64,000 nucleotides of DNA from Streptomyces sp. NBC_01460 (GTDB lineage Bacteria > Actinomycetota > Actinomycetes > Streptomycetales > Streptomycetaceae), in assembly GCF_036227405.1 (NCBI RefSeq), contig NZ_CP109473.1:8246001-8310000 (forward strand), given 5' to 3'. The translations under genes and the position numbers were made by a program. Numbering within the stretch: position 1 is the first letter of the stretch; each line of letters starts with the position of its first letter. Below, piece after piece: positions 9,047-19,500 of this stretch. Below the pieces are notes generated by a model, which was not told where the DNA came from, ran no database searches, and saw only the letters and a list, made by a program, of their open reading frames with translations.

Positions 9047-10405
9047 ATGTCTCAGGTCCTGCCTGGCGACACAGCATCACCGGTCCTCGACCTCATCGGC
9101 ATCGGCTTCGGACCGTCCAACGTGGCCATGGCGATCGCGCTCAGCGAGCACAACGCGGGCGTCGACGCGAACGAGGCGGTGTCCGCCCACTTCTTCGAGC
9201 AGCAGCCGCGCTTCGGCTGGCATCGAGGGATGCTGATCGACGACGCGACCATGCAGGTGTCCTTCCTCAAGGACCTGGTGACACTGCGGAACCCGACCAG
9301 TGAGTACAGCTTCCTCTGCTACCTGAAGAGCAGGGGCCGCCTGGTCGACTTCATCAACCACAAGAACCTCTTCCCCCTGCGGGTCGAGTTCCACGACTAC
9401 TTCGAGTGGGCCGCCGCCAAGGTCGGCGGCATGGTCTCCTACGGCCACGAGGTCGTCGGCGTCACGCCCGTCGTCCAGGACGGGGTCGTGGACCACCTCG
9501 ACGTGACGGTCCGTTCGGGGGAGGGGCTCGTGGTGCACCGGGCCCGCAACGTCGTCATAGGGACCGGGTTGCGCCCCCTGATGCCCGAGGGCGTGGAGCG
9601 GGGCGACCGCGTCTGGCACAACTCCGACCTGCTGGCCAAGGTCGAGGAACTGGACGGGACTTCACCCTCCCGGTTCGTCGTCGTGGGCGCCGGGCAGAGC
9701 GCAGCGGAGAACGTCGCCTACCTGCACCGGCGCTTCCCCCGGGCCGAGGTGTGCGCGGTCTTCTCCCGCTACGGCTACAGCCCCGCCGACGACAGCAGCT
9801 TCGCCAACCGGATCTTCGACCCCGGGGCGGTCGACGAGTACTTCGCGGCCCCCGGGAACGTCAAGCGCCGGCTGATGGACTACCACGGCAACACCAACTA
9901 CTCCGTGGTGGACATCGACCTGATCGACGACCTGTACCGGCAGATGTACCAGGAGAAGGTCCTCGGCACCGAGCGGCTCCGCTTCATCAACGTGTCCCGG
10001 CTCGAAGCCGTCGAGGAGAAGCCGGACACGGTCCACGCCACGGTGAAGTCCCTCGTCACCGGGGAGGAGACCGTGCTGGACGCCGACGTCGTGGTGTTCG
10101 CCACCGGTTACAGCCCCGTGGACCCCCTCGGCCTCCTAGGCGAGGCCGCGGACCACTGCCTCCGCGACGAGGACGGCCGTGTCCGCGTCGAGCGCGACTA
10201 CCGCATCTCGACAGGACCCGAACTGCGCTGCGGGCTCTACCTGCAGGGCGGAACGGAGCACACGCACGGCATCACGTCCGCCCTGCTGTCCAACACCGCG
10301 ATCCGCGTCGGCGAGATCCTGGACTCGCTGCTCGGCCGCGGCGTCAAGGCCGCGTCGGACGAGGCCCGGCTGGTCGCCGACCGGTCCGGTGGTGCGGCCG
10401 GCTAG
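9047..10405 (+). CDS. cchB: L-ornithine N5-monooxygenase (CchB)
   Basis: 452 residues, ATG with GGGAG eight bases upstream. It is an FAD/NADPH N-hydroxylating monooxygenase of the SidA/PvdA/IucD family. The FAD-binding glycine motif is GIGFGPSN near residue 20, the substrate/flavin segment FLKDLVTLRNPTSEYSFLCYL follows, the NADPH motif is VVVGAGQSAAENV, and the C-terminal motif is FATGYSP. It hydroxylates the side-chain nitrogen of ornithine, the first committed step; the product is used directly by NRPS module 3 or formylated by CchA for module 1. It is the first gene of the plus-strand unit cchB-cchI and is under the 8939 iron box. Confidence 0.97.
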   Translation: MSQVLPGDTASPVLDLIGIGFGPSNVAMAIALSEHNAGVDANEAVSAHFFEQQPRFGWHRGMLIDDATMQVSFLKDLVTLRNPTSEYSFLCYLKSRGRLVDFINHKNLFPLRVEFHDYFEWAAAKVGGMVSYGHEVVGVTPVVQDGVVDHLDVTVRSGEGLVVHRARNVVIGTGLRPLMPEGVERGDRVWHNSDLLAKVEELDGTSPSRFVVVGAGQSAAENVAYLHRRFPRAEVCAVFSRYGYSPADDSSFANRIFDPGAVDEYFAAPGNVKRRLMDYHGNTNYSVVDIDLIDDLYRQMYQEKVLGTERLRFINVSRLEAVEEKPDTVHATVKSLVTGEETVLDADVVVFATGYSPVDPLGLLGEAADHCLRDEDGRVRVERDYRISTGPELRCGLYLQGGTEHTHGITSALLSNTAIRVGEILDSLLGRGVKAASDEARLVADRSGGAAG

Positions 10406-10522
10406 CCCGCACGGGCGGACCTGTTCCGGGGCTTGCCACCCGGTGAGAGGGAGGAGCAGCACCGCGCGGCTGCCCAACTGGCCGCGCGTTCCCCGAAGAT
10501 CAAAGGGATATCGTACGTCGAC

Positions 10523-11581
10523 ATGAGCACGACTGCAGTGGAGCGCTCCGCTCCCCGGGGCACGGAAGAGGCCCGTCGGAGACGGGTGGTGGGTCTGGGT
10601 GCGCTGGTGGCGGTCCTCCTGATCGGGGCGGCTGTCTCGCTCGCCGTCGGTGCGCGCGCGCTGAGTCCCGCCGAGGTGTGGCACGGGCTGTTCGCCGCGC
10701 CGGACGCCGACGGCCGCCTCACCGAGACCAGGCTCATCGTGCAGACGGTGCGGGTGCCCCGGACGGTGCTCGCGGTCGTGGCGGGTCTGTCCCTGGGGGT
10801 CGGCGGTGCGCTGATCCAGGGGTTCACGCGCAACCCCATCGCCGACACCGGGCTGCTGGGTGTGAACTCCGGCGCCTCGTTCGCCGTGGTGACCGCGATC
10901 GCGCTCCTCGGGCTGGCGGACCCCTTGCACTACGTCTGGTTCGCCTTCCTGGGGGCGGGGGTCGCCGGTGTCGTCGTGTTCGGGCTGTCGAGCATAGGCA
11001 GGGGGGCCGGGAACCCCCTGACCCTCGCCCTGGCCGGCCAGGGCGTGACGGTGTTCCTCGCCGCGATGACCACGGCGGTAGCCCTGTCGGACCTGAAGTC
11101 GCTGAACGTGCTGCGGTTCTGGAACACGGGATCCGTCGCCGGTGTCGGGTTCGACGTCATCCGGCCGGTGGCCGTGTTCATCCTGGTGGGGCTGGTGCTG
11201 GCGCTGACGACGCTGCCCTCCCTCAACCTGCTCAACCTGGGTGACGACGTCGCACGGGGGCTGGGCGTGAACATCGCGCTGAGCCGGACCGTCGGGATCG
11301 TCGCCATCACCCTGCTGGCCGGGGCGGCGACGGCGGCCTGCGGTCCCATCGCCTTCCTCGGGCTGATGGTGGCCCACGTCGCCCGTTACCTGACCGGGCC
11401 GGACTACCGCTGGCTCGTGCCGTACGCGGGGCTCCTCGGAGCGGTGGTACTCCTGGTCTGCGACATCGTCGGCCGCCTGGTGGTGCGGCCCGGCGAACTG
11501 GACGCGGGAGTCGTCGTCGCCCTTCTCGGCGCCCCGTTCTTCGCGGTTCTGGTGTGGCGAGGAAAGTTCAGGAGCGCATGA
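10523..11581 (+). CDS. cchC: Ferric-coelichelin ABC permease, FecCD family (CchC)
   Basis: 352 residues from the ATG that begins MSTTAVERSAPRG. The open frame reaches back to 10433, but that start is TTG and its translation (rich in Glu/Gln/Arg) is unlike the family. There are about ten helices, with VRVPRTVLAVVAGLSLGVGG, NPIADTGLLGVNSG and GPIAFLGLMVAHVAR, the conserved FecCD blocks. The stop overlaps the start of cchD as ATGA. It forms the heterodimeric import pore with CchD. Confidence 0.93.
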   Translation: MSTTAVERSAPRGTEEARRRRVVGLGALVAVLLIGAAVSLAVGARALSPAEVWHGLFAAPDADGRLTETRLIVQTVRVPRTVLAVVAGLSLGVGGALIQGFTRNPIADTGLLGVNSGASFAVVTAIALLGLADPLHYVWFAFLGAGVAGVVVFGLSSIGRGAGNPLTLALAGQGVTVFLAAMTTAVALSDLKSLNVLRFWNTGSVAGVGFDVIRPVAVFILVGLVLALTTLPSLNLLNLGDDVARGLGVNIALSRTVGIVAITLLAGAATAACGPIAFLGLMVAHVARYLTGPDYRWLVPYAGLLGAVVLLVCDIVGRLVVRPGELDAGVVVALLGAPFFAVLVWRGKFRSA

Positions 11582-12639
11582 ACGCGACCGAGGTGAAGCG
11601 ACCCGTGACCCCCGGAGTGCGGGTCGGGCAGATGTCGTTCGTCTGGCGGCCCTGGATGGTCTGCGTCACGCTGCTGCTCGCGGCGGCCGCCTTCCTGGTG
11701 TTCTGTCTGTCCCTCGCCGTCGGCGACTTCCCGCTCGGACTGGACCGGGTGATCGCCACGATCGTGGGGCGGGGCGAGCAGGTCGACGAGTTCGTGGTCC
11801 TGGACCTGCGGATGCCGAGGGCACTGGCCGGGCTCCTCGTGGGCATCGCCCTGGGGGTCTCCGGGGCCATCACCCAGTCCGTCGCGCGCAATCCGCTGGC
11901 CAGCCCGGACATCCTGGGGATCACCGGGGGCGCCACCACCGTCGCGGTGTTCCTGGTGACGGTGTCGGGCGGGACCACGGCCGCCGTCGTCAGCTCCGTG
12001 GGCCTCTCGGCCGCGGCGCTCGCCGGCGGCCTCGGCACGGGGCTGCTGGTGTACTTCCTGGCGTGGCGGCGCGGGATCGACGGATTCCGGCTCATCCTCA
12101 TCGGGATCTCGGTGACCGCGGTGATGCAGGCCCTCACGACCTGGCTCCTGGCCACGGCCGACATCAGGGATGTGGCCAGGGCCCAGGCCTGGCTGGTCGG
12201 TTCGCTGGACAACCGCTCGTGGGACGAGGTCCGGGTGGTGTTCTGGTGCACGCTCGTCCTCGTGGTGGTCGTGACGGGCGCCGCGTTCCAGTTCAAACCG
12301 ATGCACCTCGGTGACGACGTCGCGGCGGGCCTGGGCGTCCGCTTCACGCGGGTGCGGGCCGTTCTCCTGCTGTGCGCGGTGCTGCTGGCCGCCGCGGCGG
12401 TGAGCGCGGCGGGCCCGGTCCCCTTCGTGGCACTGGTGGCGCCGCAGGTGGCCATGCGCCTGGCGCGCTGTCCGACCCCGCCCCTGGTGGCCTCCGGGCT
12501 GGTGGGCGCGCTGCTGCTGATCGGCGCGGACCTGATCGCGCGCTCGGCGCTGCCGATCACCCTCCCGGTCGGCGTGGTCACCGCGGCGATCGGCGGGCCC
12601 TTCCTTGTATACCTGCTGGTGCGGGCGAACCTCAGATAG
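11578..12639 (+). CDS. cchD: Ferric-coelichelin ABC permease, FecCD family (CchD)
   Basis: 353 residues. The ATG at 11578 is chosen over an in-frame one 24 bases earlier because AGGAG stands just before it and it forms the ATGA overlap with cchC. FecCD family blocks are LRMPRALAGLLVGIALGVSG, NPLASPDILGITGG and GPVPFVALVAPQVAMRL, with about ten helices. It is the second half of the import pore. The stop codon TAG is immediately followed by the ATG of cchE, so cchC-D-E are tightly coupled. Confidence 0.93.
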   Translation: MNATEVKRPVTPGVRVGQMSFVWRPWMVCVTLLLAAAAFLVFCLSLAVGDFPLGLDRVIATIVGRGEQVDEFVVLDLRMPRALAGLLVGIALGVSGAITQSVARNPLASPDILGITGGATTVAVFLVTVSGGTTAAVVSSVGLSAAALAGGLGTGLLVYFLAWRRGIDGFRLILIGISVTAVMQALTTWLLATADIRDVARAQAWLVGSLDNRSWDEVRVVFWCTLVLVVVVTGAAFQFKPMHLGDDVAAGLGVRFTRVRAVLLLCAVLLAAAAVSAAGPVPFVALVAPQVAMRLARCPTPPLVASGLVGALLLIGADLIARSALPITLPVGVVTAAIGGPFLVYLLVRANLR

Positions 12640-13527
<888 letters not shown>

Positions 13528-13553
13528 TGCCTCTCCAAAGGAAATAGCAATAG

Positions 13554-13572
13554 TTAGGCTAGGCTAACCTCA
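13554..13572 (+). promoter_or_regulatory. Iron box 1 before cchF
   Basis: TTAGGCTAGGCTAACCTCA is one of the best matches in the window to the DmdR/IdeR consensus, with both half sites good. It lies 27 bases after the cchE stop and 71 bases before the chosen cchF start. This implies an internal iron-repressed promoter within the cch operon. Confidence 0.88.
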
Positions 13573-13583
13573 TTCCGCATGGG

Positions 13584-13602
13584 TAAGGTTAGGCTGCCCT
13601 CG
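13584..13602 (+). promoter_or_regulatory. Iron box 2 before cchF
   Basis: TAAGGTTAGGCTGCCCTCG has a strong left half (AAGGTTAGGCT) and a weaker right half. Its centre is 30 bases, close to three helical turns, from that of box 1, so repressor dimers bound at both would lie on the same face of the DNA. Confidence 0.75.
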
Positions 13603-13642
13603 TTCGGGTGTAGCTGACAGCGTGAAAGCAGGGGAATCAAGG

Positions 13643-14698
13643 ATGCTCTTCCACAGATCGACGTTTCTGAAGCCACGGCGGCGACTGGTGGCGACCCTCT
13701 CCGCCGTGACCCTCGGCGTCGGCCTCCTCGCGGGATGCGGCTCCGACCCCGCGGAGGAAGGGACGAAGGACAAGGCCCCGGCCGCCGAGGCCGGCGCGTT
13801 CCCGGTCACCGTGGAGCACGCCTTCGGATCGACGAAGATCACCAAGGCCCCCGAGCGGGTCGTCACCGTGGGCTACACCGACGACCAGGCGGTCCTGGCG
13901 CTCGGCACCAAGCCCGTCGGCATGGTCGACCAGTACCCGAACCCGGCAGGAACGTCCCCCGACATCAACACCCAGTGGCCCTGGGTGAAGGACAAGTGGG
14001 GCGACGCCAAGCCTGAAGTCATCATGAGCAACGGCGACACGGGCCCCAACTACGAGAAGATCGCCGCCCTGCGGCCGGATCTGATCGTCGCGGTCTACTC
14101 CGAGGTCGACCAGGCCGCCTACGACAAGCTCTCGAAGATCGCCCCGACCGTGGGCCGCACCAAGGCCGAGAAGGAACTCTTCAGCGCGCCGTGGCAGGAC
14201 AACGCCGTCCACATCGCCAAGGCACTCGGCAAGGAGTCCGAGGGCGCCGCACTGGTCAAGGGCATCCAGGACAAGCTCGACGCCGCCAAGGAGGCGCACC
14301 CGGAGTTCGCGGACCAGACCGCCGTCCCGCTGTCCTGGTACGAGGGCAAGGTGGCGCCGTTCACCACCACGGACGTACGCGGACGCCTGGTGACGGGCAT
14401 CGGCTTCAAGGGCAACACGAAGATCGACGAGATCGCCGGCGACAAGTTCTACACCCAGCTCTCGCCCGAGCGCATCGACCTGATCGACGTCGACCGCATC
14501 TTCGTCATCAACGACAAGGCCGACCAGGACGCGCTGAAGAAGTTCGAACTCTTCGCGAACCTGCCCGCGGTCAAGGCGGGCAAGGTGTCCTACCTCCTGG
14601 ACAGCGAGGGCCCGGCCGTGGGCGCCGCGATGTCCCAGGGCACCCTGCTGTCCCTGCCGTACGCGATCGACGAGCTCGTCAAGTCGGTCGACCAGTGA
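13643..14698 (+). CDS. cchF: Ferric-coelichelin-binding lipoprotein (CchF)
   Basis: 351 residues from the ATG at 13643, which has AGGGG about ten bases upstream; a GTG seven codons earlier is in frame but less likely. The signal peptide has an Arg-rich start and the lipobox LLAGC with Cys at residue 32. The mature protein is a two-lobe iron-siderophore-binding fold with VTVGYTDDQAVLALGTKPVGMVD and RPDLIVAVYSEVDQ in the N-lobe. It is membrane-anchored outside the cell and hands ferric coelichelin to CchC/CchD. It is preceded by two iron boxes and followed after 43 bases by cchG. Confidence 0.94.
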   Translation: MLFHRSTFLKPRRRLVATLSAVTLGVGLLAGCGSDPAEEGTKDKAPAAEAGAFPVTVEHAFGSTKITKAPERVVTVGYTDDQAVLALGTKPVGMVDQYPNPAGTSPDINTQWPWVKDKWGDAKPEVIMSNGDTGPNYEKIAALRPDLIVAVYSEVDQAAYDKLSKIAPTVGRTKAEKELFSAPWQDNAVHIAKALGKESEGAALVKGIQDKLDAAKEAHPEFADQTAVPLSWYEGKVAPFTTTDVRGRLVTGIGFKGNTKIDEIAGDKFYTQLSPERIDLIDVDRIFVINDKADQDALKKFELFANLPAVKAGKVSYLLDSEGPAVGAAMSQGTLLSLPYAIDELVKSVDQ

Positions 14699-14741
14699 CG
14701 GCGACAGCCCCGCCCCGCCACCGGCACGTCCCGGCCTCTGC

Positions 14742-16529
14742 GTGAGCACCACCGACACGCGCGTCGCCCCGGCCACCCTGCGCACAGCCGCCGGAGGCGA
14801 GTCCACCCGCTGGGTCGCCGCGCGCTGCCGCGAGCTGCCGTGGCTCACTTCGGCCACCGTGCTCACCACGGTGGCCGGGGCGGCGCTCCAGGTGCTCCCC
14901 GTGCTCCTGCTCGGCCGGGTCGTCGACGGTGTCGTCCAGGGCGACGACCGCTCGGTCCTGGTCACGATCGGCATCCTGATGGGAGCCGCCGCGCTGCTCG
15001 GCGCGGCGGCCACCGCGGTCTCGACCTACCTGATCGGGCGGTTGGGCGCGGATCTCCTGGCCCAGCTGCGGGAAGCCGCGGTCCGGGCGGTGCTGGGGAT
15101 GCCGAGCGCACGGATCGAACAGGTCGGCCGGGGAGACGTGCTGTCCCGGGTCGGCGACGACGTGGCCGTGCTCTCCAGGGGCATCCGCACGGCCATCCCC
15201 ACGGTGTTCTCCGCCGGTGTGCTGGTCGCCATCGCGACGGTCGGCATGTTCGGACTGGACTGGAGGCTCGGCCTGGCGGGCGCCGGGGCGCTGCCCGCCT
15301 ACGCGCTGGCCCTGCGCTGGTACCTGCCCCGGTCGGCGCCGCTCTACCGGCGGCAGCGGGTGGCCCAGGCCGACCGCGCACAGGCGTTGATCAGCGGACT
15401 GAACGGGATCGACACCGTCCGGGCGTACGGCCTGGAGTCCGCCTTCCGTGAGAAGGTCACCGACCGGTCCTGGCGGGTGCGCGAGTTCGGCATCGAGGTC
15501 TTCCGGATCTTCGGCCGGTTCGTCGGCAGGGAGAACCGCGCCGAGTTCATCGGGCTGGTCCTGATCCTGGTGGTCGGCTACGTCCTCCTGGAGAACGGTG
15601 CCGCGAGCCTGGGCGAGGTGTCGGCGGCACCGCTCATGTTCCACCGGCTGTTCACCCCGCTGGGCGCCATCATGTTCACCTTCGACGAGGCGCAGAAGTC
15701 GGGCGCGAGCCTCACGAGGCTCGTCGGGGTGCTGGGGGAGTCCGCGGACGACCGGCTGGTCGGCGACGCCTCGGTGGCGGCCGCGGACGCCGTGCCCTAC
15801 CCCGTGACGGTGGAGGGGCTCACCTTCCGCTATCCCGGCGCCGAGGACCCGGTCCTGCGGGACGTCGACCTGACGATCCCGGCGGGCGGCTCGCTCGCCC
15901 TGGTGGGAGCGACCGGCGCGGGCAAGTCGACGCTGGCCGCCCTGATCGCGGGCATCGGGACTCCGGACGCCGGATCCGTGCGCATCGGGCCGCACGACCT
16001 CGCGGACATGGACGAGGCGGGCGCGCGGGCCCTCGTGAGCATCCTGACGCAGGAGACACACGTGTTCTCCGGTCCGCTCGCCGACGACCTGCGGCTGGCC
16101 GCGCCACGCGCGACCGACGCCGAGCTGACGGACGCACTGCGCACGGTCGGCGCGGTCGGCTGGGTCGAAGCGCTGCCCGACGGACCGGCCACCCCGGTCG
16201 GCGAGGGCGGCGAACGCCTGGACGTCACCAAGGTCGCCCAGATCGCCCTGGCCCGGCTGGTGCTCAACCGGGCTCCGGTGGTCGTGCTCGACGAGTCGAC
16301 CGCCGAAGCGGGCAGCGAGGGCGCGGCCGAGCTGGAGCGGTCCGTGCGGGCCGCGTGCGCCGGCCGGACCACGCTGTTCGTGGCCCACCGGCTGACCCAG
16401 GCGATGGCCGCCGACCGGATCGCGGTACTGGACGCGGGGCGCGTCGTGGAACAGGGAACGCACGAGGAGCTGGTGGCTCTCGGCGGTCGGTACGCACGAC
16501 TGTGGCGGGCCTGGCGCGAGGGCAGTTAG
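14742..16529 (+). CDS. cchG: ABC exporter half-transporter (CchG), with degenerate signature motif
   Basis: 595 residues, GTG start without a clear ribosome site. Residues 30-330 are a six-helix type I exporter membrane domain, and 345-595 the nucleotide-binding domain. Walker A (GATGAGKST, 389-397) and Walker B with catalytic Glu (VVVLDES, D517 E518) are intact. The LSGGQ signature, expected near 490-496, is replaced by [13 protein letters not shown], and the D-loop is AEAG instead of SALD. With its partner CchI, 11 kb downstream, it should form a heterodimer that exports coelichelin. See the finding on complementary ATP sites. Confidence 0.9.
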   Translation: MSTTDTRVAPATLRTAAGGESTRWVAARCRELPWLTSATVLTTVAGAALQVLPVLLLGRVVDGVVQGDDRSVLVTIGILMGAAALLGAAATAVSTYLIGRLGADLLAQLREAAVRAVLGMPSARIEQVGRGDVLSRVGDDVAVLSRGIRTAIPTVFSAGVLVAIATVGMFGLDWRLGLAGAGALPAYALALRWYLPRSAPLYRRQRVAQADRAQALISGLNGIDTVRAYGLESAFREKVTDRSWRVREFGIEVFRIFGRFVGRENRAEFIGLVLILVVGYVLLENGAASLGEVSAAPLMFHRLFTPLGAIMFTFDEAQKSGASLTRLVGVLGESADDRLVGDASVAAADAVPYPVTVEGLTFRYPGAEDPVLRDVDLTIPAGGSLALVGATGAGKSTLAALIAGIGTPDAGSVRIGPHDLADMDEAGARALVSILTQETHVFSGPLADDLRLAAPRATDAELTDALRTVGAVGWVEALPDGPATPVGEGGERLDVTKVAQIALARLVLNRAPVVVLDESTAEAGSEGAAELERSVRAACAGRTTLFVAHRLTQAMAADRIAVLDAGRVVEQGTHEELVALGGRYARLWRAWREGS

Positions 16530-16587
16530 GCACACCCGGGCCGAGGTCGGTCCCACTCTCATACGCTGGAAGGACGATGGGTCTTCG

Positions 16588-19500
16588 ATGACGGATCAGA
16601 CTGCTCGCCTCGTGCTGCTTTCCCCCACGAGCCTGGACGACATACGCAGGCGGACCGGCGGATACCCGGACAGGACCATCGCCGGGGCGTGCGCCATCGG
16701 CCTGTCGTACTGGGCGACGGGCCGCAGCCCCGAGGGCATCGACCTCACCCCGGGCACCCTGTTCGCCGACGTCCTGCGCTGGGTCGACAACGGCGGTGCC
16801 GCACCCGCCGGCTGGGAGACCGGCGCCGACGGCAGGAGCATCACCACCCCCGACGGCGTCGAGCCGGCCGCAGCACAGCTCGCGCTGGACGACCTCGCGG
16901 ACTTCCCGGACCGGCCCGTCGGCACCATCGGCCCGACCGGAGCGGCGGAGAGGGCCGGCGCCCTGGCCCGATGGAACGACACCGAGGCCGACCGGGTCCG
17001 CCCGACCCTGGTGGAGATGTTCCGCGAGCAGGTCCGGAGCAGGCCGGACGCCGTCGCCATCGTCGACGAGCACCGGACACTGACCTACCGTGAGGCAGCG
17101 GAACTCTCCGGCCACCTGGCCCACCACCTGATCGCGCGCGGACTCACCGCCGAACAGGTCGTGGGCGTCTCGCTGGGCCGCTCCGCCGACATGGTGATCG
17201 GGCTGCTCGGCGTGCTCCAGGCGGGGTGTGCGTTCGTGCCCCTCGACCCGCAGTGGCCGGCCGCGCGGCGCGCCGTCGTCATCCAGGACGCCCGGGTCGT
17301 CCTGCAGCTCGACGACTCGGGCCGCGGGCGCGACGGAGAGCCGGAGGCCGTCGCGGTCGACCTCTCCGACTGGGGCCACGGCTCCTGGCCCGCCGAGGGG
17401 CCCGAGGTCGACGTGCCCGGCGCCGCCCTGGCCTACGTGATCTTCACGTCCGGATCGACCGGCCGGCCCAAGGGCGCCATGATCCGGCACGAAGCGATCA
17501 GCGAGCGCCTGCTGTGGCAGTCCGAGGAGATCCTCGGCTTCGGCCATGACGACGCGTCACTCTTCAAGGCGCCGCTGTCCTTCGACATCTCCATCAACGA
17601 GATCTTCCTGCCCCTGGTGCGCGGCGGCCGGCTGATCGTCCTGCGCCCCGGCGGCGAACGCGACCCCCAGCACCTCCTGAGCGTGCTGGCCGAGCAGCGT
17701 GTGACCTTCACCTACCTGGTGTCGTCCATGCTGGACGTGCTGCTGGAGATGGCGGGAGACTCCGGGCGGCTCGACAGCCTGCGGCACGTGTGGTGCGGCG
17801 GGGAGGTGCTGACCCCGGAGCTGTACGAACGCTTCCGGACCCGGCTCGACATCCCCCTGTACCACGGCTACGGCCCCGCGGAGACGACGATCGGTGTCTC
17901 GCACGTCATCTACCGGGGTGAGGCGGAGCGCCTGTCGACGTCCATAGGCAGGGCGAACCCCAACACCCAGCTGTACGTGCTCGACGACGAGCTGCGCCCG
18001 GTCCCCGTCGGGGTCGGCGGCGAGCTGTACGTCGGAGGGTTCCTCCTGGGGCGCGGGTACGTCAACGCCGCCGGACTCACGGCGTCCCGGTTCGTCGCGA
18101 ACCCGTTCGCGGGGGACGGCTCCCGGCTGTACCGGACCGGCGACCTCGCGCGGTTCGCCCCGGACGGGTCACTGGACTTCCTCGGCCGGGCCGACAACCA
18201 GATCAAGATCCGCGGCATGCGTCTGGAGATCGAGGACGTCGAGATCGGTCTCGCGGAGCACCCCGCGGTCCGGCACACCTGCGTCGTCGCGAAGAAGAAC
18301 ACGGCGGGCGGCACCTACCTGGTGGGGTACGTCATCCCGGCCGCCGGCAGCGAGGAACTGCACGGCGACGAGGTCAGGGCGTGGGCCGACGAGCACATGG
18401 TGGAGTACATGGTGCCCACCCACATCGTCGTGCTGGACGCGTTCCCCCTCACCGCGAACGGCAAGATCGACCGGGTCGCCCTGCCGGAACCCCGTATCGG
18501 GACGGGCTCGCTCGTCCTGCCCACCACCGACGACGAGCGCCTGGTGTGCGAAGCCGTCGCCACCGTGCTGCGCCTGGACCAGGTCGGCGTCGACCAGGAC
18601 TTCTTCCGGCTCGGCGGGGACAGCATCCTGGCCATCTCGCTGCTCGGCGCACTCCGCGGGGCCGGCCTCTACGTGACGGCACGGCAGATCTTCACCCACA
18701 GCGTCGTCGGCGCCCTGGCGGCGGTCGTGAGCCGCGAGGACGCCTCCGCCGCGGAACACGGCGACGAGGCGACCGGCACCGTCGTCGGCTCGCCCGTCGT
18801 GCAATGGCTCGGCGAGACCACGGACGCGATCGACGGCTTCGTGCAGTCGGTCGTCCTGAACACCCCCGCGGAGCTCACCGCGGAGGCCCTGGACGAGATC
18901 CTCACCGCCGTGGTGGAGCGGCACGACATGCTGCGCGCCGCACTGGTGCGCGGCGACCGCTGGAGCTTCGACATCCCGGAGGCGGACCGGACCTGCGGGA
19001 CCGTCGCCCGGTGGCAGGAGAGCGACCTCCCGCTGGACGCCTGCGTCGAGCGCGCCACGGAGGGGCTCGACCCGGACGGCGGCGTCATGCTGCGGGCCGT
19101 CTGGCGCCGCGAGGCACGGCAACTGGTCCTGGTCGCCCACCACGTGGTGATCGACGGTGTGTCCTGGCGGATCCTCATGGAGGACCTGGCCACCGCCTGG
19201 AACGGCCTCACCTCCGGTGCGGGTGTGGAGCTCCCGCCGGTGGGGACCTCGTTCCGCCGCTGGACCCAGCTGCTGGAGGGCGCGGGATTCGAGGCGGACC
19301 GTGCGGCCTGGGAACGTCCGCTGCCGGGCACGGACGCGCCCCTGGGCCGGCGCGCCCTGGCGGAGACCGACACCGTGGCCGGGGAACGGACCCACGTCGT
19401 ACGGGTCGGACCCGAGGCCACGGCCGCGCTGCTGGGAGAGATCCCCGGCCTGTTCCACGCGGGCGTCAACGACGTGCTGCTGACCGCGCTCGCCGTCGCG

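Noticed and set aside
10433..10522. Longer N-terminus for CchC starting at TTG 10433
   Set aside because: No ribosome site, Gln/Glu/Arg-rich extension, and the family starts close to MSTTAVERS.
13554..13602. Tandem boxes as insertion-sequence ends or direct repeats
   Set aside because: Both match the iron-box consensus and sit where an operator is expected; no transposase is nearby.
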